Of a DNA stretch of 40,891 bases, positions 17,152-26,195 are shown piece by piece (position 1 is the stretch's first letter; each line of letters opens with the position of its first letter). The stretch comes from JBBRXJ01 sp038248505. GTDB lineage: Bacteria > Bacteroidota > Bacteroidia > Bacteroidales > JBBRXJ01. A program made the position numbers and the translations under genes. Location: contig JBBRXJ010000022.1 in NCBI GenBank assembly GCA_038248505.1, positions 1 through 40,891 of the forward strand, in the 5' to 3' direction. Under the pieces are notes generated by a model. That model saw nothing but the letters and a program-made list of their open reading frames with translations. It was not told where the DNA came from and did not search any database.

Positions 17152-18576
17152 ATGAACTATAAAGTAATTGAAAAACATAGTGATATATGCCTCATTGGCG
17201 CTGGTATCATGTCAGCAACCCTTGCGATATTAATAAAAAAATTAATGCCAGAATCGAAAATTTCGGTTTACGAACAATTAGAAAGTGCTGCAAGAGAAAG
17301 CTCAAATGCATGGAATAACGCAGGTACAGGGCACTCGGCTTTTTGTGAACTAAATTATACCCCTCAAAAAAAGGATGGTAGTATTAGTATTGAAAAAGCT
17401 ATTGATATTGCCAAAAAGTTTGAAATATCAAAGCATTTTTGGACCTATTTAACTGCCAATAAAATACTGCCAAAAGAAGCAAACTACTTAAATCAAGTGC
17501 CTCATATAACCTTTGTATCCGGACAAACGGATATAGATTATTTGAAGAAAAGATATGAAGCGCTTGTTATGCATCCATTATTTTCTGAAATGCAATTTTC
17601 TGAAGATAATGCAACGATTGCAGAATGGATTCCGCTCATGATGCAAAATAGAAGTTGTGAGGAAAGAGTTGCGGCTACCAAGATAGATAAGGGAACAGAT
17701 GTTAATTTTGGTGCTATAACTAATGGAATACTTGATTTTTTGGTTAAAGATACTACAGTAAATATAGGCTATAAAAAGAAAGTTTTTGGCTTGAAAAAAA
17801 TAGCAGATGGGCCTTGGAGAATAAAAATTAAAGATTTGGAAACAGGTGAATTATTTATTGAATATAGCAAATTCGTATTTATTGGAGCAGGCGGTCATGC
17901 GCTTACATTGCTACAAAAATCAAGGGTTAAAGAAGCTCGTGGTTATGGTGGTTTTCCTGTTAGTGGACTCTTTCTAAAATGCAAAGATGAAAAAATAACA
18001 GAGCAACATAGAGCAAAAGTATACGGGAAAGCCCTAGACAATGAACCACCCATGTCTGTTCCTCATTTAGATAGCAGAATAATAAATGGGAAACGATATT
18101 TAATATTTGGTCCGTATGCTGGAATGTCGCCAAAATATTTAAAGAGCGGTTCAAATTGGGATTGGCCATTATCATTTAGAGTGCATAATATTTGGCCAAT
18201 GCTCATGGCAGGATGGCATAATTTTAGTTTAATTTCCTATTTAGTAAATCAAGTATTGCAAAGCCGCAAAGCCATGATTGAAACATTAAAACAATATTAC
18301 CCGAATGCGAAACAAGAGGATTGGACATTATATAAAGCAGGGCAACGGGTTCAAATAATGAAGAAAGACAAAGAAAAAGGTGGTGAGCTAAAACTAGGTA
18401 CGGAAATTATACACACATCTGATAGAAGTTTAGCAGCGCTTCTAGGAGCATCTCCTGGAGCATCAACAGCCGTTTCGGCTATGCTAGAAGTACTAGAAAA
18501 ATGTTTCCCTGATAAAATAGCCACCAAAGAATGGAAAGGAATACTTTCAGAAATGATAAACATAGATACTAAGTAA
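17152..18576 (+). CDS. mqo: Malate:quinone oxidoreductase
   Basis: Mqo oxidises malate to oxaloacetate with FAD and passes the electrons to quinone at the membrane face, bypassing soluble malate dehydrogenase. I use the ATG at 17152 (MNYKVIEKHSDICLIGAGIM, 474 residues) because the 31 codons upstream have no family character. Motifs are the FAD Rossmann GAGIMSAT (16-23), SSNAWNNAGTGHSAFCELNY, VDFG-like TDVNFGAIT, FIGAGGHAL, and the late block GYGGFPVSG...HLDSR followed by FGPYAG. The C-terminal ALLGASPGASTAVSAML is diagnostic. Length is near the family norm of about 490. Confidence 0.94.
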   Translation: MNYKVIEKHSDICLIGAGIMSATLAILIKKLMPESKISVYEQLESAARESSNAWNNAGTGHSAFCELNYTPQKKDGSISIEKAIDIAKKFEISKHFWTYLTANKILPKEANYLNQVPHITFVSGQTDIDYLKKRYEALVMHPLFSEMQFSEDNATIAEWIPLMMQNRSCEERVAATKIDKGTDVNFGAITNGILDFLVKDTTVNIGYKKKVFGLKKIADGPWRIKIKDLETGELFIEYSKFVFIGAGGHALTLLQKSRVKEARGYGGFPVSGLFLKCKDEKITEQHRAKVYGKALDNEPPMSVPHLDSRIINGKRYLIFGPYAGMSPKYLKSGSNWDWPLSFRVHNIWPMLMAGWHNFSLISYLVNQVLQSRKAMIETLKQYYPNAKQEDWTLYKAGQRVQIMKKDKEKGGELKLGTEIIHTSDRSLAALLGASPGASTAVSAMLEVLEKCFPDKIATKEWKGILSEMINIDTK

Positions 18577-18624
18577 GGTAAAGAAATATGCTTAAAAGTA
18601 TTGCTATTATTTATTTCCGTAAAA

Positions 18625-20523
18625 TTACAATTTGAATTTAGAAACAATTTCTATGAGATTATTTGCTGCTTCAACTAATTTATCGCTATTCTTGGCAAGT
18701 TCTTCTGCATTTGATGCGTTATTTTGAGTCACTGCATTTAACTGCTGAATAGCTTTGTTTATCTGTTCGGCTCCCGCTCCTTGCTCTATACTTGATTCGG
18801 CAATTTCACGAACCAATCTTGAGGTCTCCTGTACTTGAGGAACCATATTATTCATTAGATTACCTGCTTTCTCAGTATCTAATTTAGTACTATCTGTAAA
18901 TGACACAATATCAAAAGAAGCTATTTTACTACGCTCGGCTAACTTACGAACCTCAGCTGCCACTACAGCAAAACCTCTACCATGTTCTCCTGCTCTAGCT
19001 GCTTCTACTGCAGCGTTTAAAGCCAGTATATTTGTTTGAAATGAAATATCGTTAATAATTTTTATTTTTGATGCAATAGAAATCACTGAGTTCAAACTCT
19101 GCTCTGTAGCTTTATTTAACTCAATAATTGTATCTGCTGATACTTCTGAAATCTTTTCCGTTTGTTTTGCATTCTCTGTATTATGAATAATATTTGAAGT
19201 CATTTCTTGCATTGAAGATGATATCTCTTCAAGTGAAGCAGCTTGTTCATTTGCCCCCGATGAGAAATGTTGTGCCGCTGAATTTAATTGTTCACCAGCA
19301 TTTAAAATAGTAGTAGCCGAACCCTTTAAACTCTCAGCCATCAAACGTAAATTATCACGCATTTTGTTTAAAGCATGCATAAGTCTTCCGATTTCGTCTG
19401 ACCTATTTTCATGTAACATACCACTCAAATCTCCCTCGGCCACCTCTTCAGCGGTCTTTAGACTTTCCTCAATGGGTATAACAAATTTATTCACTTGAAT
19501 TGAAATAATAAGCCACAAAACTGCTAAGCCTAAAAGACTAACTATTATTGCCAACCACATAATTTGTGATGCTTGTTGAGTTGATTCATAAACAGGTATA
19601 ACGGCACATACAAACCATGGTGGAGACGATTCATTAACTGTAACCGGAATAAAATAATTGAATACATCTGATTTTGTAACTCCTGAATACGATGTATTTG
19701 AAAACGATTTTCCATTGAGGACATTATTTAGAACGCTGCTCGAATCATTTGTGAAAATTGCTGCGATTGATTTCCCAATTAAATCTTTATTGGGATGCGC
19801 TACAATGATACCTTGGTTAGAAACAATCATTCCATAACCACTACCTAGTAATTTTATAGAAGAATTTAGTTTGTCAAGTTCTTCGAGAGCGAGATCAACA
19901 CCAACAACCCCTAGTATTTTGCCATCAACAATAATGGGTACAGTAATTGTAATCTCAAAAATTTCAGGAGAATCATCGCTATACGCATAATAATAGGGCT
20001 CAATAATTACTTCTTTCCCTGAATTAAATGATCCTGTATAATAGTCTTCTTCATATTGCTCTGGCGTACTTTGCTCACATTTAATAATTCCGTTATCGCG
20101 AAAAAAAGAGACACTAAACCGTCCATTACTATCATAAATGGTATCTCCAATATATTTAGCATCATTGCCATCCAATGCATTCGCTTCCCACATAGCATAG
20201 GCACATAATAAATGCTCATTTTTAGCAAGCGTATTTCGAATTAAATCAACATAATCTTGTCGATTCGTATTTCCTGAAGAGCGCAGAGAAATTGAAGTAG
20301 ATACCATATTGCGCGCTACATTCACTGCATTTTGAATGTACCTATCAATACTGCTTGCTGCTACTTTAGCGTTAACACTAGCCAATTGAACTGATGTTTC
20401 GTTAGACACACGCCTCGATTGAATTACAATAATAAGAATAATGATACTAAGAACAATCATTACAGAACCCAACACATTCAGCTGCATTCGTAACCTAAGA
20501 CCACTATTTTTAATAGAAAACAT
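18625..20523 (-). CDS. Methyl-accepting chemotaxis protein with dCache-like sensor
   Basis: I choose the ATG at 20523 (MFSIKNSGLRLRMQ, 632 residues), since the upstream codons overlap the preceding gene. Order of parts: TM1 (about 14-35), periplasmic double-Cache sensor (about 40-315, with LLCAYAMWEAN, GVVGVDLALEEL and GYGMIVSNQGIIVAHP), TM2 (about 321-343), HAMP, then a long coiled-coil signalling domain. Its hairpin tip FQTNILALNAAVEAARAGE and GRGFAVVAAEVRKLAERS is the CheA/CheW-contacting hallmark. No che genes are in the window. It is the last gene of a tight minus-strand run with a glycosidase and a sugar-type oxidoreductase (37-bp gap), suggesting a carbohydrate-linked ligand. Confidence 0.92.
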   Translation of the reverse strand: MFSIKNSGLRLRMQLNVLGSVMIVLSIIILIIVIQSRRVSNETSVQLASVNAKVAASSIDRYIQNAVNVARNMVSTSISLRSSGNTNRQDYVDLIRNTLAKNEHLLCAYAMWEANALDGNDAKYIGDTIYDSNGRFSVSFFRDNGIIKCEQSTPEQYEEDYYTGSFNSGKEVIIEPYYYAYSDDSPEIFEITITVPIIVDGKILGVVGVDLALEELDKLNSSIKLLGSGYGMIVSNQGIIVAHPNKDLIGKSIAAIFTNDSSSVLNNVLNGKSFSNTSYSGVTKSDVFNYFIPVTVNESSPPWFVCAVIPVYESTQQASQIMWLAIIVSLLGLAVLWLIISIQVNKFVIPIEESLKTAEEVAEGDLSGMLHENRSDEIGRLMHALNKMRDNLRLMAESLKGSATTILNAGEQLNSAAQHFSSGANEQAASLEEISSSMQEMTSNIIHNTENAKQTEKISEVSADTIIELNKATEQSLNSVISIASKIKIINDISFQTNILALNAAVEAARAGEHGRGFAVVAAEVRKLAERSKIASFDIVSFTDSTKLDTEKAGNLMNNMVPQVQETSRLVREIAESSIEQGAGAEQINKAIQQLNAVTQNNASNAEELAKNSDKLVEAANNLIEIVSKFKL

Positions 20524-20560
20524 AATTACGATTTTATATAATTTATTGTATATTAAATTT

Positions 20561-21541
20561 CTATAGATAATAGTCATGTACCACCTGACTCATAATTTCA
20601 TTTACATGTAGTGCTTCATCACTATTAGAGAAGCTTTTACCGTTTCCATTTAAACAATCCACAACACTCTGTATCATAGGTTGCTGAATATTTACTGGTC
20701 TAGTAAAATTGAATATTTTAGAGCCCATATTATTTTTTAATTCTATGGGTGCATTATCAAAAATGGAGAATTGAATACTTCCTTTTGTACCAATAATCTC
20801 AACATGATCGCGCTTAAACAATTCATAAGCAGTAAAGAACCATGAAGTTGTAGCTAAAACGCCACATTCAAATAAAATTGATGCAGACAAAGTGTCTTCA
20901 GCCGGGTATAATTTAGCTTGATTCAGAGCTATTGCTTTAACATTAATAGCTTTTCCTAAAAAGTAAACTAATAAATCTATTTGATGCGATGCCATATCAA
21001 AAAAATAACCAGCACCACCAAATTCAGGCATTACGCGCCATGGAAGCGATTTGTTATTTAAATCATTCGTTCGAGGTGGAGTGTACAAATGAAGATTTAC
21101 CATACGCACCTCTCCAATTGAATTATTTGTAATTAAATCTTTTATGAAGATAAACTCTTCAAGCGCTCTTCGATAATAGGCTACAAAAAGAGGTATATGC
21201 AATTTCTCTGAAGCGGATTTCATCTCTCGGCACTCATCAGCATTCATTGCCATTGGTTTCTCAACATATACTGGTTTACCCGCTTTAAGTGCAGCAATAG
21301 TATATTCTTTATGTGATGATGGTGGCGTTGCAATATAAATGGCATTTACCTCTGGGCATTGAATAAGTGCTTCCACATTATCAAACCACAAAGGCACATG
21401 ATGACGACTAGCAAAATCTGCTGCTAAAGATGCATTCCTTCGCATTACAGCGGTTAAAGCGGATCCCTCACATTTATAAAAAGCAGGACCACTCTTTACT
21501 TCGCAGACATCACCGCAACCTATTATTCCCCATTTTACCAT
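20561..21541 (-). CDS. Gfo/Idh/MocA-family oxidoreductase
   Basis: This 326-residue protein has an N-terminal NAD(P) Rossmann fold starting WGIIGCGDVCEV (4-15), the family's EKP motif in VYVEKPMAMN (Glu94-Lys95-Pro96), and a C-terminal alpha/beta substrate domain with GGAGYFFDMASHQIDLLVYF, where the conserved Asp and His lie. The family oxidises or reduces sugars, inositols and related polyols with bound nicotinamide cofactor; the exact substrate cannot be read from sequence. It is cytoplasmic. It sits 31 bp downstream of the GH2 gene and 37 bp upstream of the chemoreceptor, so it may process the sugar released by that glycosidase. Confidence 0.9.
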   Translation of the reverse strand: MVKWGIIGCGDVCEVKSGPAFYKCEGSALTAVMRRNASLAADFASRHHVPLWFDNVEALIQCPEVNAIYIATPPSSHKEYTIAALKAGKPVYVEKPMAMNADECREMKSASEKLHIPLFVAYYRRALEEFIFIKDLITNNSIGEVRMVNLHLYTPPRTNDLNNKSLPWRVMPEFGGAGYFFDMASHQIDLLVYFLGKAINVKAIALNQAKLYPAEDTLSASILFECGVLATTSWFFTAYELFKRDHVEIIGTKGSIQFSIFDNAPIELKNNMGSKIFNFTRPVNIQQPMIQSVVDCLNGNGKSFSNSDEALHVNEIMSQVVHDYYL

Positions 21542-21572
21542 AGATAGTGATCCGCCACTGCGGAGTGATGAG

Positions 21573-24500
21573 TTACTTATTACTAATTAATTTATTCAAC
21601 ATATTTAACACAAATTGTCTTGTTGATTCATCGTAGCGAATACCATACAACCCCTCACTACCAAAACCTGTGGCCATGCGACCTGCAGTTAGGAGTTGCG
21701 ATACAATAAGTTTTCCTTTATCGGGTCCAAAGTCAACCATAATTACTGGTATACGTGTTAGGTTTTTACCTGCATTTACAAGTGGAATCAATTGCTTTGC
21801 TTGTCCCGTAACACATTTTTTATACTCAGCAGCAAGATCAATTACTTTAATTGGAGCAAAACGATTAATAGTATTCGCTAAGGCAGGAGCATCATCGGCT
21901 AAAAATTTCGCCTTGTCTCTCAAACTACTTTCAGCAGTCTTATCATCTAAATTAGAGCTAAATGTAAAAATATTTTGCAAGGAATACACGAAATAGGCAT
22001 TTGACTTAATTAGATTAACATCAGCCCCTTTTTCTTTCCAGTATGAAATAAAAGCGTCTTGACTTAATCCAGAAATTAACATTTCGGAAGCAGGAACAAT
22101 AAGACCTCCCCGATAACCATTCCACAGCCATGATTGATCGTGTTTCAATCCAACCCACAAGCTGCTATCATTTTGCGATTTATGTATATGACTTTCAGGT
22201 TCTGCAACTTGAGTAAATGATAGGCTGAGACCTTTAAATAGATCAAGATTTGTAGTTAAGCCATTTTCAAGCTTTACAACCCCTTGTAATGGACCAAGCT
22301 CCCCAGTTGCAACAGGATACCCCTGACCTAAATTACGATCGCCTACATCAAGAATTAGTATATGCTTTCCATTATCAATAGCCAAAGACAACTTATCAGA
22401 TAAAGATGCGTCACCTGATTGTAGCTTTTCGTATGACTTACGTGACATCATAATAACAGAAGCCGAAGGATCCTCAGGACTAGTAACAGGCAATAACAGA
22501 CTGGCAGCAAATTTTTGAAGCTCTAATTCATCAGCAGCAATACCAATTTTTTTACCAACTAATGATGCGGGGATATTTGCCTTAACTACTTTTACATCCC
22601 ATTTTGAAACTATAGGATTCTTAACTGAAGCAGGAACATTTGCTAATTCAGCTTTAATAATATATTCACCTGGTTCTGCAGGCATTTTTAAGCTAACCTC
22701 TTTTATTATTTTTGAATGAGGTACAAGTGTTGCTTTAACAGACGATTTAGAGAAGGTAGCATTGTTCTTTTCAATCCACACTAAAATCTCCGCAGGCGAT
22801 TCTTCATTCAAATCATTAAAAATATATAAAGGTATTTTCACTTTTTGTTCAGGCACAAAGCTACGATCCCAAATATCTAAGCTCAGTGAAAGTGGAGACC
22901 ATGATGCGGTCATAGCATCCCATACAGGTTTTAGGCCTGGCTTTTTCATTGCTCCAAGGTACCAATGATTTCCATCTTCCCAACTGCCCAAGATACAAAA
23001 TGGAGAGAAACCAGCAGCTCCTATCCTACGCCAGTATTCAGCAACACGAGCATTTGATATAGAATGATGATAGGAACGCATTTCTCGCGTATGATCACGT
23101 CCAAGAAAGCGCATATAACTTTCTCGCAAAGTTCTATACCCGCCCAAATCATTGTTGCCATCTAAATAATTACCACCGAACTCATCCACCATTATTGCTT
23201 TTGGAAATTGATCTGCATTATCATAATAACAACCTAAATTCTCGAATAAACTCCACCAATATTTATGCACATGAATTACATCACGCTCAGCTAAAACCAA
23301 GGGTGGATAGTCTTTTACGAGTGAGTCTAAACAAAGCCATGCTGTTTTAAGTTGATCGCCTTCTGTCTCATTATATGGATGAAATAAAGTAACAGAAGGA
23401 TGCGCAACACCTAGGTCCATCCAATTTTTCCATTGAACATCTAAACTCGCTTTCGATGCAGGCATTCCATGAAAGAAGGACCATTCAAGCTGAACAAACA
23501 ATCCATATTTATCGCATAAATCTAAAATCCTCTCCGGTGGTACTCCCAAGTGAAAACGTAAGGTATTTGCACCTCTATCTTTCATTGGAACAATTACATT
23601 TTTACGGAACCATGTAGTATCCCATGCCAACAACTGACCTTCCTTATCACGCACCCAACGATGCCATACCACTGTACCAGAGCGTAAAGTAACAGGTGTG
23701 CCATTAAATTGAAATCCTTTTCCAGCAACAGAAAAACTTTTTTGGCCAAAATTAATAGTCTTCGAATCGGCTACTTTATTATTATCATAAATGGCCAACT
23801 CGAGCTTATATAATTCAGGTATTTCAGGCGACCAAGGCTTAACAATGTTTTTTAAAGGAAGGCTCAATTCACCTTTCATACTTTTGGGAACAAACTCAAC
23901 TTTATTAATTCTAGTTCCCTTTTTATCAATAACACTTGCTGTTAATCGAACAGGCAAACGGCCTGTATTATCAATATCTTCTAGCTCCCAACGTATTACA
24001 ACACGATCACCAGCCAAATCACTCATAGGGGTCATCCTTTTTATTCGATAATTACTGTGGGTAAACAAAATTACATCATCCCATAATGATGATGATATAT
24101 TTGATCGCCATTGATCAGCAGGTGGAATATATGAGGCATCTGTTTGTGGAAGATTTTTTAAAGATACTAATGCAATTTCAAGAGTTACAGTAGCACCTGG
24201 TTTTACAGCCGCACTCTTTAGTAAATGATACGTAGGCGCCATTCCTCCTTCTTGCTGAGAAACCTTCTCCCCATTTATATATACTTCAGGAGCAAAACGA
24301 GCGCCTTTTAAAAGCAATGTTGCATATTTCCAGTCACCTAAAGGAAGAACTATTTGGCGCTTATACCACATTACCCCTTCATTCATTTTTGAAGGATCGC
24401 TGGCAAGGCCTGGAACATTAACTTTTAAAGAATACTGACGATTTTCACCACAGTCCCACTGACCATTTAATAAAATAATATTATTGGTGTTTTGTGAAAA

Positions 24501-24692
24501 TAGTTGAATAGAAAAAAATAATAGAAATGCGGAGAATAAAGATACAAGTTTCGTCCGCAAATAATTATTTTTTAAAGATTGTTCGCGTGAGGCGAAGGAA
24601 CACACATGTGTTTGGTCAGGAGCCCGATCAATATGCATGGTGCTATTTTCATCTGTGTTTCTGTTAAGAATAAGTTTACATGTGGATTTCAT
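21573..24692 (-). CDS. Glycoside hydrolase family 2-like exported enzyme
   Basis: The reading frame has 1039 codons. A secretion signal lies at about 46-66 (SLFSAFLLFFSIQLFSQ), unusually far from the first ATG; the TTG at 24560 just before it, or an internal ATG at 24638, are other possible starts. Next come a jelly-roll sugar-binding domain (about 70-215), an immunoglobulin-like domain (215-320) and a TIM barrel (320-600). Catalytic residues of clan GH-A are visible: acid/base Glu442 in NETEGD and nucleophile Glu504 in MVDEFGGN. The C-terminal 400 residues are an unrecognised, partly beta-rich extension. Activity (galactosidase, glucuronidase, mannosidase) is not resolvable. It probably acts in the periplasm. 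Confidence 0.85.
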   Translation of the reverse strand: MKSTCKLILNRNTDENSTMHIDRAPDQTHVCSFASREQSLKNNYLRTKLVSLFSAFLLFFSIQLFSQNTNNIILLNGQWDCGENRQYSLKVNVPGLASDPSKMNEGVMWYKRQIVLPLGDWKYATLLLKGARFAPEVYINGEKVSQQEGGMAPTYHLLKSAAVKPGATVTLEIALVSLKNLPQTDASYIPPADQWRSNISSSLWDDVILFTHSNYRIKRMTPMSDLAGDRVVIRWELEDIDNTGRLPVRLTASVIDKKGTRINKVEFVPKSMKGELSLPLKNIVKPWSPEIPELYKLELAIYDNNKVADSKTINFGQKSFSVAGKGFQFNGTPVTLRSGTVVWHRWVRDKEGQLLAWDTTWFRKNVIVPMKDRGANTLRFHLGVPPERILDLCDKYGLFVQLEWSFFHGMPASKASLDVQWKNWMDLGVAHPSVTLFHPYNETEGDQLKTAWLCLDSLVKDYPPLVLAERDVIHVHKYWWSLFENLGCYYDNADQFPKAIMVDEFGGNYLDGNNDLGGYRTLRESYMRFLGRDHTREMRSYHHSISNARVAEYWRRIGAAGFSPFCILGSWEDGNHWYLGAMKKPGLKPVWDAMTASWSPLSLSLDIWDRSFVPEQKVKIPLYIFNDLNEESPAEILVWIEKNNATFSKSSVKATLVPHSKIIKEVSLKMPAEPGEYIIKAELANVPASVKNPIVSKWDVKVVKANIPASLVGKKIGIAADELELQKFAASLLLPVTSPEDPSASVIMMSRKSYEKLQSGDASLSDKLSLAIDNGKHILILDVGDRNLGQGYPVATGELGPLQGVVKLENGLTTNLDLFKGLSLSFTQVAEPESHIHKSQNDSSLWVGLKHDQSWLWNGYRGGLIVPASEMLISGLSQDAFISYWKEKGADVNLIKSNAYFVYSLQNIFTFSSNLDDKTAESSLRDKAKFLADDAPALANTINRFAPIKVIDLAAEYKKCVTGQAKQLIPLVNAGKNLTRIPVIMVDFGPDKGKLIVSQLLTAGRMATGFGSEGLYGIRYDESTRQFVLNMLNKLISNK

Positions 24693-24715
24693 AAGATATA
24701 ATGATAAATATATGA

Positions 24716-25198
24716 TTAACGTTTTCCGGTTTTAGTAGTAATAACAATCACCCCATTGGCCCCTCTACTCCCGTATCTATTTGTAGAATAAGCATCCTTT
24801 AAAATCTCAATACGATCAACATCATTTGGATTTACGACCATCTCTAAATCCTGTATGGTATTTATGGCATTCATTATTATGCCATCCACTACAAATAAAG
24901 GATTATTATCCAAACTAATACTATGTTTACCTCTAATAAGCATTTCAAGGCTTTGTTGTGGATCAGAGCTCGACCTTGTATTTAAGCCAGCCGTTTCACC
25001 TTGCATTTTATCAGAAATATTTCCACCACGTTCGTTTGATAGTTTGTCACTCTTGATCTCTGAGTTTGATTTAATAGAATCAAACTCAATTTTAGTTTTC
25101 TGAATAGCTTTATCTTTTTCAGTACTATCTGATATAGTAGAAGCAAACAAATTACCTGAAAACACAACAAAGACGAGGATTACGAGGAATATTTTCAT
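24716..25198 (-). CDS. Stand-alone TonB-receptor plug-domain protein
   Basis: The 160-residue protein has a signal peptide (about 1-19, ending NLFAS) and a charged Lys/Ser-rich linker (20-60). A SusC-type plug follows: KMQGETAGLNTRS, then LIRGKHSISLDNNPLFVVDG, NPNDVDRIEILKDAYST and YGSRGANGVIVITTKTGK. It then stops; the 22-residue-strand beta-barrel that normally follows a plug is absent, and only 23 bp separate it from the GH2 gene, which is unrelated. So it is a plug-only protein or a very old truncation. The plug motifs are well conserved, which argues for function. It is probably periplasmic. Confidence 0.8.
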   Translation of the reverse strand: MKIFLVILVFVVFSGNLFASTISDSTEKDKAIQKTKIEFDSIKSNSEIKSDKLSNERGGNISDKMQGETAGLNTRSSSDPQQSLEMLIRGKHSISLDNNPLFVVDGIIMNAINTIQDLEMVVNPNDVDRIEILKDAYSTNRYGSRGANGVIVITTKTGKR

Positions 25199-25259
25199 AC
25201 TTGTAGATATTCATGTTTATAAATTAATGAATGTACATAAAGACGTTTTTTATTCATTC

Positions 25260-25763
25260 TTAATATTTTAAATCGGTAAACTCACCATTGCTAATAGTAA
25301 GTGAATCAATAATTAACTGCTGAGAATATCGAATTTTATATGCCTTAAAGTTAAATGTTCCTGTAATTGTTTTCTGGATATAATTTACCGCAGTTATGGT
25401 AACAGACCCTTTTTTAGCAACATAAACATCCGTAATACTAGTTGTGGCTGATCGTTTAAATAGAGCAGCGGTTTGAGCAGAAGCAGCAGAATCAAAAATA
25501 GCAGTATTAAGTGTATAAGTAGCCGGAGTAATTCCAAAAATAGTTATTTCAAGAATTGAAGCGTTAATGCTCGTTCCAACTAAAACAATAGAATTATCTG
25601 TTAATGTTGTTTTGCGAACATCCGCAGACCAAGTGGTATCGTGAATATTTGCAGTAAATTTATCAGGTAAAACAGTATTGAGAACACTTTCTTGTTCTTC
25701 TTTTGAGCATGAAGAAACAAGCATAAATAGAGATAATAATGAGAAGTAAAAGATTTTTTTCAT
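25260..25763 (-). CDS. DUF6252-like lipoprotein
   Basis: The 167-residue protein has a lipoprotein signal, MKKIFYFSLLSLFMLVSSC, with Cys19 in the lipobox VSSC. The mature part is beta-rich: FTANIHDTTWSADV near the start and TITGTFNFKAYK then ISNGEFTDLKY at the end. This pattern of opening F-T-A-x-[IV]-x-x-x-x-W and closing G-x-F motifs is common in Bacteroidota lipoproteins of the DUF6252 type. Function is unknown. It is the first gene of the minus-strand run, 61 bp upstream of the plug-only gene. Confidence 0.75.
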   Translation of the reverse strand: MKKIFYFSLLSLFMLVSSCSKEEQESVLNTVLPDKFTANIHDTTWSADVRKTTLTDNSIVLVGTSINASILEITIFGITPATYTLNTAIFDSAASAQTAALFKRSATTSITDVYVAKKGSVTITAVNYIQKTITGTFNFKAYKIRYSQQLIIDSLTISNGEFTDLKY

Positions 25764-26195
25764 TAATTAGTAATTATTAAATTTATGTTAAGATACAATA
25801 TATTTTGAATAATGCACTAGGCATATAATGCGTATTTGAGGATAACAAAATGTTTATTAGCGGTTTGGTGAAATATAATTAGTACACATACATTTATAAT
25901 AATTAATAAAACCGAAGTGAAATTTACCTAACTCGTCTAATTTATGTTTCGAAATTTCAAATTTTTAAAATATAGATACCATATTAGAGCTTGCAATTGA
26001 CGAGTAAACACCTTAAATATCAATAAAATAGGTAATTTTAAACTTTTTAGTTAAATAATATAGGTAATTGCAAATAATGTATTTATATTTGCATCCTTCT
26101 TTTGAAGATTGTAGACGCACCTATTTTGTAAATACCCATTGCAATTTGATATACTTTACAATTTCAATATGAAAGTATATTAAAAAAAAACTTTA
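25764..26195. other. 432-bp divergent intergenic region
   Basis: This stretch separates the minus-strand lipoprotein run from the DEAD-box helicase. It is very A+T-rich, with no credible ORF. Apart from a -7-like box at 26084-26091, I see no clear operator, repeat or RNA structure. Confidence 0.5.
26084..26091 (+). promoter_or_regulatory. -7 box for the helicase gene
   Basis: TATATTTG matches the TAnnTTTG -7 consensus. Its nearest TTG (26068-26070) is only 13 bp upstream, which is shorter than usual, so the -33 element is not identified. If used, it gives a leader of about 95-100 nt, which would suit a cold-responsive 5' UTR. Confidence 0.4.
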
